This document shows, piece after piece, positions 8,325-17,039 of a DNA stretch of 64,000 nucleotides. Source of the stretch: a bacterium SCSIO 12827. GTDB lineage: Bacteria > Pseudomonadota > Alphaproteobacteria > Rhodospirillales > Casp-alpha2. The notes under the pieces are model-generated. The model did no database searches, was not told the origin of the DNA, and was given only the letters and a program-made list of their open reading frames with translations. Both the position numbers and the translations under genes were made by a program. Numbering within the stretch: the stretch's first letter is position 1; each line of letters opens with the position of its first letter. The stretch covers positions 2,601,501 to 2,665,500 of the forward strand of contig CP073746.1 in the NCBI GenBank assembly GCA_024397995.1, in the 5' to 3' direction.

Positions 8325-8741
8325 TTAGTCGTCCCGGTGCGTGCGCTCCATGCGCTCGTGGCGTTCCTGGGCTTCGATACTCAGGGTCGCGATCGGCCGG
8401 GCTTCCAGGCGCTGGACGCTGATCGGCTCTTCCGTTTCCTCGCAATAGCCGTAGCTGCCGTCTTCGATGCGCTTCAGCGCCTCGTCGATCTTGGAGATCA
8501 GCTTGCGCGCGCGGTCCCGGGTGCGCAGTTCCAGCGCACGTTCCGTTTCAATGGACGCACGGTCGGCGATATCGGGCTCGATGATGCCGCCTTCCTGCAG
8601 AGACTGGAGGGTTTCGTTGGATTCCTCGAGCAATTCGGCCCGCCATTTCAGGAGCTTCCGGCGGAAGTACTCCAGCATGACAGGATTCATGAAATCCTTG
8701 TCTTTCTTGGGATTATAATCTGGCGGAACAGTAATCGTCAT
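8325..8741 (-). CDS. dksA: DksA-family RNA polymerase-binding factor
   Basis: 138 residues. A coiled coil spans about residues 25-95 with the tip motif DIADRA (57-62), matching the DxxDxA tip needed for action in the RNA polymerase secondary channel with ppGpp. The C-terminal globular part reads GYCEETEEPISVQRLEARPIA. Only Cys100 remains of the four zinc ligands of the Escherichia coli protein. Zinc-free versions with a C-x-x-T pattern are common in alphaproteobacteria, so this is probably functional. Start ATG 8741 is followed by a usual alpha-DksA N terminus. Confidence 0.93.
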   Translation of the reverse strand: MTITVPPDYNPKKDKDFMNPVMLEYFRRKLLKWRAELLEESNETLQSLQEGGIIEPDIADRASIETERALELRTRDRARKLISKIDEALKRIEDGSYGYCEETEEPISVQRLEARPIATLSIEAQERHERMERTHRDD

Positions 8742-8903
8742 TTCTTAGTCGTCTCCCCCGGTTAACTGCCAGGTTGCCGTTTGTCGACGGGCGCGGAATA
8801 TACGGACCGGAGCGCCTAAGGGCAAGCCATCATTTATCCCGGCCTGGGGACAGGAAATCCATTGATTTCAGGGAAATAGAAGACCGTGCCCGGACGGGCC
8901 GGT

Positions 8904-9332
8904 TTATCGGGTCAGCTTGGCCAGTTCAACTTCGGCGCGGAGCTCGATCTCATCAATCAGGGCATTCAGCCCCGCATCGTCGGTTGCCGGGCGTTTTTCG
9001 CGCAAGGCCTGCGCCAGTTCGATGACCTTTTCCTTGGGCAGATTGCCCGTCAAAAGCGCCATCTGAAGGTCTTCGAGACGATCAAGAAGCCGGTCGCCGC
9101 GCGCCATCAACAGGCCTTTGGAGCGGCCCTGAGTCGCGTCATCGGCCGCCTGCATGGCCAATACGGCGTCAACGCCGGCGACGGCCGAGCCCGATATGGT
9201 GCCTGCCGCCTGCTCCGCCGTGTCGGCGGTCGCCGCGCGCAAATCATCGGCGAAGGCATCCGACGACGACGCGCCCGATTTGCGCTTCGATTTGTCGACA
9301 CCCTTGGCGGGACCGATATTGGAAACCTTCAT
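8904..9332 (-). CDS. fliX: Class II flagellar assembly regulator FliX
   Basis: 142 residues. It begins MKVSNIGP, typical of FliX, and contains GDRLLDRLEDLQMALLTGNLPKEK and the C-terminal LNALIDEIELRAEVELAKL helix. FliX couples early basal-body assembly to activity of the sigma-54 activator FlbD in Caulobacter. The start at 9332 is supported by GGAAAGG seven bases upstream; longer in-frame starts lack this. Its presence agrees with the sigma-54 promoters and FlbD-like sites elsewhere in the window. FlbD itself is not in the window. Confidence 0.92.
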   Translation of the reverse strand: MKVSNIGPAKGVDKSKRKSGASSSDAFADDLRAATADTAEQAAGTISGSAVAGVDAVLAMQAADDATQGRSKGLLMARGDRLLDRLEDLQMALLTGNLPKEKVIELAQALREKRPATDDAGLNALIDEIELRAEVELAKLTR

Positions 9333-9731
9333 TATCTGACCTTTCCCCGCGACACCGACCGCGGCCCCGCAGTATGGCGCGCCCTTTATTGCCGGGCGGT
9401 TAATTTTTCGGAATTTCCGGATACCGCACCAGCCGTTCGCCTGCGCGTGACACAGTCTGGCCCATGACACGGTAAAACACCAGACCATTGCCCACTTTCG
9501 TGCACCGCTGTGGCAGCCTTCACAAGCCCTGGTTAGGCAGTTTCACGCCTTCCCGGCACGAGAACGAGAATGACTTGCAAACTCATAATCAGACCGTTAT
9601 AACTGGCGCAAATATTGATAATCATTCGCAATCTCACTTTATGCTGGGATTAGGCCGGGGATTGCGAACAACCGTTCGACACCTACAAACCTCTGGGATT
9701 TCACAACCAAACCAACGAAGGACACTGACCC
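9333..9731. other. Divergent fliX / iron ABC transporter control region
   Basis: 399 bases without a credible gene. The right part holds the Fur-like box at 9611-9629. The left part has a minus-strand TTAACC half-site at about 9399-9404 upstream of fliX that could be part of a CtrA site, but the second half is not convincing. Confidence 0.5.
9611..9629 (+). promoter_or_regulatory. Fur-like box upstream of ferric ABC transporter
   Basis: The core TGATAATCA (9616-9624) is a perfect palindrome around one base and is identical to the centre of the classical 19-base Fur box. Flanks are AT-rich but diverge from consensus. It lies about 105 bases before the substrate-binding protein, consistent with iron repression. 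Confidence 0.65.
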
Positions 9732-10796
9732 GTGGAAACCAAAACGCCACATATGAAACGCCTGTTTGCGGCCGGTCTTGTCGCCGCCTCGACTGTCTTC
9801 GGCGCCACCACCTGGGCCCAGGCAGCCGACCAGGAAGTGAACCTCTATTCCTATCGCCAGCCGTTCCTGATCAAGCCGCTCCTCGACGCTTTCACCAAGG
9901 AAACGGGGATCAAGGTGAACGTCGTGTTCGCCAAGAAGGGCATGCTGGAAAAGATCAAGGCCGCCGGCGACAATAGCCCCGCCGACGCGGTGCTGACCGT
10001 CGACATCGGCCGCCTGTACGCCCTGAAGGAAGGCGGCGTTCTGCAGGCCGTGAAGTCCGATACCCTTGAAAAGAACATCCCCGCCCACTTCCGCGATCCG
10101 GAAGGTCTGTGGTTCGGCCTGACGTCCCGTGCCCGCGTGGCACTGGTTTCCAAGGAACGGGTCAAGCCGGGCGAACTGACGTCCTACGAAGACCTGACCG
10201 ACCCCAAATTCAAAGGCCGCATCTGCGTGCGCTCCGGCAAGAACGCCTACAACGTGGCGCTGATCGCCTCGATGATCGCCCATCATGGCGAAGAAGGCGC
10301 TGAAAAGTGGCTTCAGGGCGTGAAGGCCAATCTGGCCCGCAAACCCCAGGGCAATGACCGCGCCCAGGCCAAGGCCGTGTACGAAGGCGTGTGCGACATC
10401 GCCATCACGAATAACTATTACATGGGCAAGATGATGACCAACGACGAGAAGCCCGAGCAGAAGAAGTGGGCTGCCGCCGTTCGTCTGACCTATCTGAACC
10501 AGGGTGACCGCGGCAACCACATGAACGTTTCGGGCGCCGCCGTAACCAAAAGCGCCAAGAACAAGGAAGCTGCGGTGAAATTGCTGGAATTCCTGTCCGG
10601 TGACGCGGCTCAGAAGATCTACGCCGAAGACAATCAGGAATACCCGGTGAAACCCGGTGTTCCTTATTCGAAGCTCGTCCAGTCCTGGGGCGACTTCAAG
10701 GCCGATACGCTCTCGCTTGAGAAAATCGCCAAGCTGCGGCCCGCCGCCTCCCGACTGGTGGACAAGGTTGGATTTGACGACGGACCCGGCAGCTGA
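9732..10796 (+). CDS. Ferric iron ABC transporter substrate-binding protein
   Basis: 354 residues. A Sec signal peptide ends near AQAA (about residue 34). The mature protein begins with DQEVNLYSYRQPFLIKPLLDAF, the standard opening of the FbpA/FutA/AfuA family, and includes YYMGKM with adjacent tyrosines of the iron-binding site. It captures Fe3+ in the periplasm and hands it to the permease that follows. GTG 9732 is preferred because GAAGGA lies upstream; the ATG at 9753 has no ribosome site. A Fur-like box precedes it and an attenuator-type hairpin follows it. Confidence 0.93.
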   Translation: METKTPHMKRLFAAGLVAASTVFGATTWAQAADQEVNLYSYRQPFLIKPLLDAFTKETGIKVNVVFAKKGMLEKIKAAGDNSPADAVLTVDIGRLYALKEGGVLQAVKSDTLEKNIPAHFRDPEGLWFGLTSRARVALVSKERVKPGELTSYEDLTDPKFKGRICVRSGKNAYNVALIASMIAHHGEEGAEKWLQGVKANLARKPQGNDRAQAKAVYEGVCDIAITNNYYMGKMMTNDEKPEQKKWAAAVRLTYLNQGDRGNHMNVSGAAVTKSAKNKEAAVKLLEFLSGDAAQKIYAEDNQEYPVKPGVPYSKLVQSWGDFKADTLSLEKIAKLRPAASRLVDKVGFDDGPGS

Positions 10797-10826
10797 TTCG
10801 TTCCTGAACGAACCAGCTGGCAGAAG

Positions 10827-10855
10827 CGCTGCGGGGTCCCCCCCCGCGGCGTTTT
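10827..10855 (+). terminator. Intra-operon terminator after binding-protein gene
   Basis: Arms CGCTGCGGGG (10827-10836) and CCCCGCGGCG (10842-10851) with one internal mismatch, followed by TTTT. Placed between the binding protein and permease, it probably reduces readthrough so that the binding protein is made in excess. Confidence 0.8.
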
Positions 10856-10894
10856 CTGCTTTTGTGCCCTCCGCAACCTGGGAGTTCACACGCC

Positions 10895-12601
10895 TTGCCG
10901 CACCCCGCCGCCGTCGCTGACCGGCCAGCAACCCGATACCAACTCGCCCGCCTGATCCCCGACCGCTGGGGGATCATAACTCTTGCCGTCGCACTGTTCG
11001 TCGCAACGCCCCTTATCGCCGTAGCGACCATCGCCATGACCCCGGCGCCGGATATCTGGCGCCATCTCTACAACACTGTACTGTTCGGCTATGTCGAGCG
11101 AACGGTGATGCTGATCGGCGGGATCGGCCTGGGCACCTTCATCATCGGCACGGGCACGGCCTGGCTGGTGACCATGTGCCGGTTTCCCGGGCGTGGGCTG
11201 TTCAATTGGGCCTTGGTCCTGCCGCTGGCGGTGCCGACCTATATCCTGGCCTTCGTGTTCACGGACCAGTTGGAATACGCCGGCGCGGTGCAAGGCACCC
11301 TGCGCGAGATCTTCGGCTGGCGCAATCGGCAGGATTACTGGTTTCCGGAAATCCGCTCCATGGGTGGCGCTGTCACCGTCATGACCCTGGTGCTCTATCC
11401 CTATGTCTATCTGCTGGCCCGCGCGGCTTTCCTTGAACAGTCGGTCTGCGTGCTCGAAGTCAGCCGCACGCTCGGCAAAAGCGCATGGCAAAGCTTCTGG
11501 AACGTCGCCCTGCCGCTGGCCCGACCGGCCATCGTCGTTGGCATGACCCTGGCCATGATGGAGGCACTCAATGATTTCGGGACCGTCGACTTCTTTGGCG
11601 TCAAGACCTTCACGGCAGGCATCTACGACGTCTGGCTGAACATGGACAACATCTCAGGCGCGGCGCAGTTGGCGTCGGTCCTGATGATCTTCGTCGTCGT
11701 CCTGGTCGTGCTTGAGCGGATGGCCCGGCGGGGGCAACGCTATCACCATACCTCGACCAAGATCCAAGCCTTGCCCAGTTACCACCTAAGAGGCGTCAAG
11801 GCCGCTCTGGCCGCCGCTTTCTGCGCCTTGCCGATCCTGCTCGGCTTCGTTCTGCCGGCATCGGTCCTGGTGTCCTACGCCGTGGTGTTCTTCGACGTCA
11901 CGCTGCAGGCCAATTACCTGACCATCACCCTGAACAGCATCTCGCTGTCCCTGGGGGCTGCCGCCATCGCTGTCGCCATCGGATTGCTTCTTGCCTACGG
12001 GTTGCGCATGGGCTCCGGCCCCCTGCCCCGCGCCGCCGTGCGCTTCGCGTCGATCGGATACGCCGTGCCGGGCGCCGTGTTGGCGATCGGCGTGATCGTA
12101 CCCATGGCGGGCCTGGACAATTCGATCGACGCTTTCTCGGAACGGGTATTCGGTGTATCCACGGGGCTGCTGTTCAGCGGCACCGTGATTGCCATTCTCT
12201 ACGGTTACTTGGCGCGGTTCCTGGCGTTGTCCTTCGGCACGATCGAGGCCGGGCTGGGCAAGGTTTCACGCAACATGGACGGCGCCGCGCGAACGCTTGG
12301 GGCGAACCCGTTCCAGACCATGTCCCGCGTCCATTTTCCGCTGCTCCGCACTAGCCTGTTGACGGCGGGCCTGCTGGTGTTCGTCGATTGCATGAAGGAA
12401 CTTCCCATTACCATCATCCTGCGCCCCTTCGGCTATGACACGCTTGCGACCTTCGTGTTTCAGTACGCGTCGGACGAATTGTTCGAGGAATCGGCGCTGG
12501 GCGCGCTGACCATCGTCGCCGCCGGCTTGATTCCCGTGGTCATCCTGGCCCTGACGACTCTGCGCAGCCGCCCCGGCCACACCGGCGGGGGGCATCCATG
12601 A
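10895..12601 (+). CDS. Ferric iron ABC transporter permease (fused, two BPD domains)
   Basis: About 568 residues with roughly twelve hydrophobic segments. Two binding-protein-dependent permease domains can be seen, each with an EAA-like loop: one around EVSRTLGKSAWQSFWNVALP and one around MDGAARTLGANPFQTMSRVHFP. This is the FbpB/CysW-type fused permease of Fe3+ importers. The start is probably TTG 10895, ten bases after GGGAG; an upstream in-frame TTG at 10862 has no such site. The stop overlaps the start of the ATPase gene by four bases (ATGA). Confidence 0.92.
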   Translation: MPHPAAVADRPATRYQLARLIPDRWGIITLAVALFVATPLIAVATIAMTPAPDIWRHLYNTVLFGYVERTVMLIGGIGLGTFIIGTGTAWLVTMCRFPGRGLFNWALVLPLAVPTYILAFVFTDQLEYAGAVQGTLREIFGWRNRQDYWFPEIRSMGGAVTVMTLVLYPYVYLLARAAFLEQSVCVLEVSRTLGKSAWQSFWNVALPLARPAIVVGMTLAMMEALNDFGTVDFFGVKTFTAGIYDVWLNMDNISGAAQLASVLMIFVVVLVVLERMARRGQRYHHTSTKIQALPSYHLRGVKAALAAAFCALPILLGFVLPASVLVSYAVVFFDVTLQANYLTITLNSISLSLGAAAIAVAIGLLLAYGLRMGSGPLPRAAVRFASIGYAVPGAVLAIGVIVPMAGLDNSIDAFSERVFGVSTGLLFSGTVIAILYGYLARFLALSFGTIEAGLGKVSRNMDGAARTLGANPFQTMSRVHFPLLRTSLLTAGLLVFVDCMKELPITIILRPFGYDTLATFVFQYASDELFEESALGALTIVAAGLIPVVILALTTLRSRPGHTGGGHP

Positions 12602-13710
12602 CCTCCCCCATGATCCCTCCCGCCGCCGCGCCGACGACCATGTCCAGGGCCGACGGCCTGCATATGCTGAACGTCTCGCATGCATTCGGCGATCACACCG
12701 TGGTGTCCGGAGTCTCCGTCTTCGTCAATCCGGGTGAACTGGTCTGCCTGCTGGGGCCTTCGGGATGCGGCAAGACGACCCTGCTGCGCCTTGCCGCGGG
12801 GCTTGAGGACCTACAGGTCGGGCGCATCACCATCGGCGAGGATACGGTCGCCGACGGCCAGGGCGGTGCTCAGATGCCGCCGGAGAAACGCAATGTCGGC
12901 CTGATGTTTCAGGACTTCGCCCTGTTCCCGCATCTGACCGTGTACGAGAATATCGTGTTCGGCCTGGCGGAGAAGGACCGGACCCGCCGGGAATGGGCCC
13001 GTGACACCCTCGCGACCATGGGCCTCGGCGATTATGCTGATGCCTTTCCCCATACCCTGTCCGGTGGTCAGCAGCAGCGCGTCGCCCTGCTGCGCGCCTT
13101 GGCGCCGGCCCCCCGGGTGCTGTTGTTGGACGAACCGTTTTCCGGCCTCGACGTCAACCGCCGCGCCCAGATCCGCCAGGATACGTTCCAAATCCTCTCG
13201 CGCTCCGGTATCGCCACCTTGATGGTCACCCACGATCCGGAAGAAGCCATGTTCATGGCCGACCGCATCATGGTCATGCAGGACGGACGCATCGTTCAGT
13301 CCGGCACGCCGGTCGAGATCTATTTCCACCCCAAGACGGTGTTCGTCGCTGAGTTGTTCGGCCCCGTCAACCGCCTCGACTGCCGGGTGGAAAACGGCGC
13401 CCTCGTCTCTGCCCTGGGGCTGTTTCCCGCGAATGACCTTGCGGAAGGCGCCGAAGTCCAGGTACTGGTCCGCCCCGAAGCCCTGAACCTGTCCCAACCC
13501 GGAACGGCGGACGCGGGCGTCCCGCTGACGGTGGTTTCGGCGCGCTCGCTCGGACGCTCCACCCATCTGACCCTGTCCTTGGGAGACGACGATGCTGGGC
13601 CCCTTTTCAACGCCCGGATGCCGGGGGTGTTCCTGCCGGAAATCGGATCGCGGGTCAGCGCCCGGGTAGCGCCGGAACATCTTCTGATTTTTCCCAAATC
13701 GGCCCCCTGA
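12598..13710 (+). CDS. Ferric iron ABC transporter ATP-binding protein
   Basis: 370 residues. Walker A GPSGCGKTT is at 53-61, the signature LSGGQQQR near 153, Walker B LLLDEPFSG near 175 and the H-loop TH just after VTHDPEEA. A C-terminal TOBE-like domain (about 270-370) marks the FbpC/PotA type. It energises uptake through the permease encoded upstream. Translational coupling is likely because its ATG overlaps the permease stop. It is the last gene of the iron operon; no clear terminator follows. Confidence 0.94.
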   Translation: MTSPMIPPAAAPTTMSRADGLHMLNVSHAFGDHTVVSGVSVFVNPGELVCLLGPSGCGKTTLLRLAAGLEDLQVGRITIGEDTVADGQGGAQMPPEKRNVGLMFQDFALFPHLTVYENIVFGLAEKDRTRREWARDTLATMGLGDYADAFPHTLSGGQQQRVALLRALAPAPRVLLLDEPFSGLDVNRRAQIRQDTFQILSRSGIATLMVTHDPEEAMFMADRIMVMQDGRIVQSGTPVEIYFHPKTVFVAELFGPVNRLDCRVENGALVSALGLFPANDLAEGAEVQVLVRPEALNLSQPGTADAGVPLTVVSARSLGRSTHLTLSLGDDDAGPLFNARMPGVFLPEIGSRVSARVAPEHLLIFPKSAP

Positions 13711-13758
13711 ACGCCCCTGCGTCGGCGGCAGTTGAAGCGCCCACCCGGCACCCAAGGC

Positions 13759-13773
13759 GGCAAGAATTTCCCC
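13759..13773 (+). promoter_or_regulatory. Putative FlbD (ftr-like) site 1 for hook-like gene
   Basis: CGGCAAGAATTTCCC agrees at 12 of 15 positions with the recalled ftr consensus and lies about 100 bases before the sigma-54 promoter at 13865. Confidence 0.4.
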
Positions 13774-13797
13774 CCAACATGGCCCCGGGGCGGTCAT

Positions 13798-13814
13798 GGG
13801 GCAGACTTTGCCCA
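13798..13814 (+). promoter_or_regulatory. Putative FlbD (ftr-like) site 2 for hook-like gene
   Basis: TGGGCA-GACTT-TGCCCA is a palindrome with six-base arms and resembles the element upstream of fliF. It lies about 61 bases before the -24 element of the downstream promoter. Confidence 0.5.
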
Positions 13815-13864
13815 GGCCTCTTTATAAATTTTCTTTGTTTTCAAATAAATAGCCCCCCTCTTTC

Positions 13865-13881
13865 TTGGCATCGACCTTGCA
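13865..13881 (+). promoter_or_regulatory. Sigma-54 promoter of hook-like gene
   Basis: TTGGCATCGACCTTGCA has GG at 13867-13868 and GC at 13879-13880 with ten bases between and near-perfect half sites. It lies 55 bases before the gene start. Confidence 0.9.
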
Positions 13882-13935
13882 ATAATTTACGCGGGAAAAA
13901 CCGAAGAGGGTCCCTGGACGCGGGGACATCGAGAC

Positions 13936-15585
13936 ATGAGTTTGGGCATTTTTCAGCAAGCGACCTCGGCCATGATGGGCCAGTCCCACAAGCTGAGCAC
14001 CATTTCGCAGAACGTCGCCAACCTGAACACCGACGGCTATAAGCGTACGGACACCGAATTCCGGACCCTGATGAACAAAGGGTTCACCTCGATCGGCGCG
14101 ACCACGGCGGAAGGCGCCTCCGGAACCTCTCATTCCGACCTTGGCGGCACGGCTCCCGTAGATTTCCAGCGCATATCAAATCAGGGGCAGGTCCGCACCA
14201 CCGACCGCAATCTGGACGTTGCCATCATCGGCAGCGGCTTTTTCATGGTCTCGCCCGACATTAATGTGAACGGCAACATCCAGTATACCCGGCGTGGCGC
14301 CTTCGACATCAACGTCACCGACCTGACGGATTCCGTAACGCTTTCGGACGGCACGGCAGCGACCGTGAACCAGGGCTATCTTGCGGACCAGTTCGGCAAC
14401 TTCCTATTGGGCTATTCCGTCAATCCGGACGGCACCTTCACCCTGGGCACGCCGGCGCCTATGCGGGTCGACCAGTTTGCCTTCGAAGACAGTGGCGAGG
14501 AGACAACGACAACGTCCCTCGACGTCAACCTGCCGGCCGATGACGCCGCAGGAACCGTGCGCAACGGCAGCATCGAGGTCGTTGACACGAGCTTTAACGC
14601 CCAAAGCATCCGCGTCGACTTCACCAAGGCGTTCGACGCGTCGAACGAATGGGATTTCCGCCTGATTGGCGACAATATCGCCAGTGTGACGTCGTCACCC
14701 GGGGGGACCTACACGCCCGTGACGACCAGGACTTATGATGCCTTGAACCCGACCTTGCCAATTGATGCGATACGGTTTTCCACCGTCGCCGGCAGCGGCG
14801 GCGTGATCACGGCATTCTCCGACCTCAATCCGGGCGGCGTTAGTCCACAACTCGGCACGCAGCTTGCCGGCACCTTCGCCGGTTTGAAGCCGGGTGACTC
14901 GATCACCATTGCCGGCAGTGGCGCCAACGACAGCACCTATACGATTGCCAGCATCTCCGATAACCAAGCAGAGATCACGCTGGCCGCCGCCACCCCGTTG
15001 GCTGCCGATAATGTCGTCGGCGATGCCATTACCTTCTCATCGACGGCCTCGATCCCACAGCGTCTTGAATTTGGCAACAGCGGGGCATTGACCTCGGATT
15101 CAGAATATACCTTCGACGTCACCTTCGATGACGGTGAAACCGCAAGCTTCACCCTTGATGCCAGCAGCTTCACCCAGTTTTCCGGCGATTTCTCCTTCGC
15201 CAACTACGAACACAACGGCGCCGAGTCGGCCGCCCTGTCCAACCTGAGTTTCGGGCCCGGCGGCGAGATTTACGGCGAGTTCACGGACAACACGCGCCGC
15301 GTTCTCTACAAGGTGCCGTTGGCGATCTTCCCAAACCCGGATGGCCTTGCAATTTCCAACGGCCAAAATTTCCAGGAAACGGAAGCCTCCGGCGAGCCGA
15401 ACCAGGTCTTCGCCGACGAGTCCGGCTTCGCGACCATACTTGGAAACGCATTGGAAGGGTCCAACGTGGATCTCGGCACGGAAATGAGCCGCCTGATCGC
15501 GGCCCAGGCCGCCTACAATGTCGCCGCGACCAGCTTCAAGACCGCCGATGAAATGCTGCAGGAAGCCGCCAACCTCAAACGCTAG
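13936..15585 (+). CDS. FlgE-like hook protein (divergent second copy)
   Basis: 549 residues. The N terminus has the rod/hook signature QNVANLNTDGYKRTDTEF (about 28-45), the middle GSGFFMVSPDINVNGNIQYTRRG, and the C-terminal EGSNVDLGTEMSRLIAAQAAYN helix. It belongs to the FlgE family but differs from the larger FlgE at 59877, which sits beside fliK and flgD as true hook genes normally do. A central insertion contains PGDSITIAGSGANDSTYTI, a module shared with FlgL and the other hook protein. It has its own sigma-54 promoter and terminator, so it is a single-gene unit. It may be a hook variant or junction component. Confidence 0.85.
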   Translation: MSLGIFQQATSAMMGQSHKLSTISQNVANLNTDGYKRTDTEFRTLMNKGFTSIGATTAEGASGTSHSDLGGTAPVDFQRISNQGQVRTTDRNLDVAIIGSGFFMVSPDINVNGNIQYTRRGAFDINVTDLTDSVTLSDGTAATVNQGYLADQFGNFLLGYSVNPDGTFTLGTPAPMRVDQFAFEDSGEETTTTSLDVNLPADDAAGTVRNGSIEVVDTSFNAQSIRVDFTKAFDASNEWDFRLIGDNIASVTSSPGGTYTPVTTRTYDALNPTLPIDAIRFSTVAGSGGVITAFSDLNPGGVSPQLGTQLAGTFAGLKPGDSITIAGSGANDSTYTIASISDNQAEITLAAATPLAADNVVGDAITFSSTASIPQRLEFGNSGALTSDSEYTFDVTFDDGETASFTLDASSFTQFSGDFSFANYEHNGAESAALSNLSFGPGGEIYGEFTDNTRRVLYKVPLAIFPNPDGLAISNGQNFQETEASGEPNQVFADESGFATILGNALEGSNVDLGTEMSRLIAAQAAYNVAATSFKTADEMLQEAANLKR

Positions 15586-15630
15586 CGGCGCGCCCCTGCC
15601 GGGTTTCTCCGGTTATGCGGATGTTTTTCA

Positions 15631-15654
15631 GGGCGGCCTTCGGGCCGCCCTTTT
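15631..15654 (+). terminator. Terminator of hook-like gene
   Basis: Perfect arms GGGCGGCC (15631-15638) and GGCCGCCC (15643-15650) with a TTCG tetraloop, followed by TTTT. Confidence 0.92.
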
Positions 15655-15668
15655 CGCTTTCAGGGGCC

Positions 15669-15683
15669 CGGCAATTGTTGCCC
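15669..15683 (+). promoter_or_regulatory. Putative FlbD (ftr-like) site for flgI
   Basis: CGGCAATTGTTGCCC agrees at 12 of 15 positions with the recalled ftr consensus. It lies about 104 bases before the flgI sigma-54 promoter. A second GCCGGGAAAGCCCG element follows at about 15701-15714. Confidence 0.45.
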
Positions 15684-15778
15684 ATGATGGGGTGTCTCTT
15701 GCCGGGAAAGCCCGATCAAAGGCCGCGTCCCCGGAAAATTAATCGTTATATTTCAATTAGTTGAGACGCCCCCTTGGG

Positions 15779-15794
15779 TGGCACGCTTTTCGCT
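15779..15794 (+). promoter_or_regulatory. Sigma-54 promoter of flgI operon
   Basis: TGGCACGCTTTTCGCT has GG at 15780-15781 and GC at 15792-15793, ten bases apart, with a perfect TGGCACG -24 element. The -12 half (TCGC) is weaker. Confidence 0.78.
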
Positions 15795-15878
15795 TAATAA
15801 CAGGTGGGAACAACCATGGCCCGCAAAGGGCCGGCATCAGTCGATTGAGACAATGAAATGATGACGAGAACGGGAAAA

Positions 15879-17039
15879 ATGAACAGCGACAAGACCTCGG
15901 GCCGCGGCCGCCTTGCTTCGGCGCTACGCCTGGCCGCCGCCGCCACGGCGTTTTTCGTGGCCTTGAGCATTGGCCTGCCCGGCAGTGCCGGCGCCGCGTC
16001 GCGCATCAAGGACATCGTGGATTTCGAAGGCATCCGTGAAAACCAACTGGTCGGCTACGGCCTTGTCGTCGGCTTGAACGGCACCGGGGACTCGCTCTCC
16101 AACGGCCATTTCACCAAGGAAAGCCTGCAGTCCATGCTCAACCGCCTGGGTGTGCAGACGACCGATTCCGGCCTTGATTCCAAGAACGTCGCCGCCGTCA
16201 TGGTGACCGCCAACATGCCGCCGTTTTCCCGCCAGGGCTCGCGCATCGACGTGACGGTGAGTTCGCTCGGCGATGCCGACAACCTTTTGGGCGGCACGCT
16301 TCTGGTCACGCCGATGCTCGGCGCCGACGGCGAGGTCTACGCCGTGGCGCAGGGACAGCTCGCGGTCGGCGGTTTCACCGCCCAGGGCAACGCCGAAACC
16401 GTGACCAAGGGGGTTCCGACCTCGGGCCGCATCGCCAACGGCGCCATCGTTGAACGTGAGGTCGCGTTCGAGATCGGCGACATGGAAGTGGTCAAGCTGA
16501 GCCTCAAGAACCCGGATTTCACCACCGCGCGCCGCATTTCCCAGGCCGTCAACGCCTTCCTGGGCACCACCGCGGCGCGGCCGTCGGATCCCAAGACCGT
16601 GCAGCTGCACGTTCCCGACAACTATCGCAACAACGTGGTCAATCTTCTGACCGACATCGAACAGTTGCGCATCGAGCCGGATCAGATGGCCCGCGTGCTG
16701 ATCGACGAACAGTCGGGCACCATCGTGATGGGTGAGAACGTGCGCATCTCCACCGTCGCCATCGCCCAGGGCAGCCTGACCATCCGCATCACGGAAACCC
16801 CGCAGGTGTCCCAGCCCGGCCCGTTCGCCGAGGTCGGCACGACGACCACCGTCGACCGTACGGACGTGCAGATCGACGAAGGCCAGGACAAGCGCCTGAC
16901 CGTGTTCAACGAAGGCGTCACGCTACAGGATCTGGTCAACGGCCTGAACGCATTGGGCATCGGACCGCGTGACCTGATCACCATCCTACAGGCCATCAAG
17001 GCCGCCGGCGCCCTCCAGGCTGAAATTCAGGTGATGTGA
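15879..17039 (+). CDS. flgI: Flagellar P-ring protein FlgI
   Basis: 386 residues. A basic N region and signal peptide end near GSAGAA, followed by the family opening SRIKDIVDFEGIRENQLVGYG and the NGTGDS motif. FlgI is a periplasmic protein that forms the P ring around the rod, assisted by FlgA. I prefer ATG 15879 because ACGGGAAAA directly precedes it, as before flgG; ATG 15858 would add seven residues. It heads a sigma-54-driven group with the rod-binding protein, FlgN-like protein, flgK and flgL. Its stop overlaps the next ATG by one base. Confidence 0.96.
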   Translation: MNSDKTSGRGRLASALRLAAAATAFFVALSIGLPGSAGAASRIKDIVDFEGIRENQLVGYGLVVGLNGTGDSLSNGHFTKESLQSMLNRLGVQTTDSGLDSKNVAAVMVTANMPPFSRQGSRIDVTVSSLGDADNLLGGTLLVTPMLGADGEVYAVAQGQLAVGGFTAQGNAETVTKGVPTSGRIANGAIVEREVAFEIGDMEVVKLSLKNPDFTTARRISQAVNAFLGTTAARPSDPKTVQLHVPDNYRNNVVNLLTDIEQLRIEPDQMARVLIDEQSGTIVMGENVRISTVAIAQGSLTIRITETPQVSQPGPFAEVGTTTTVDRTDVQIDEGQDKRLTVFNEGVTLQDLVNGLNALGIGPRDLITILQAIKAAGALQAEIQVM

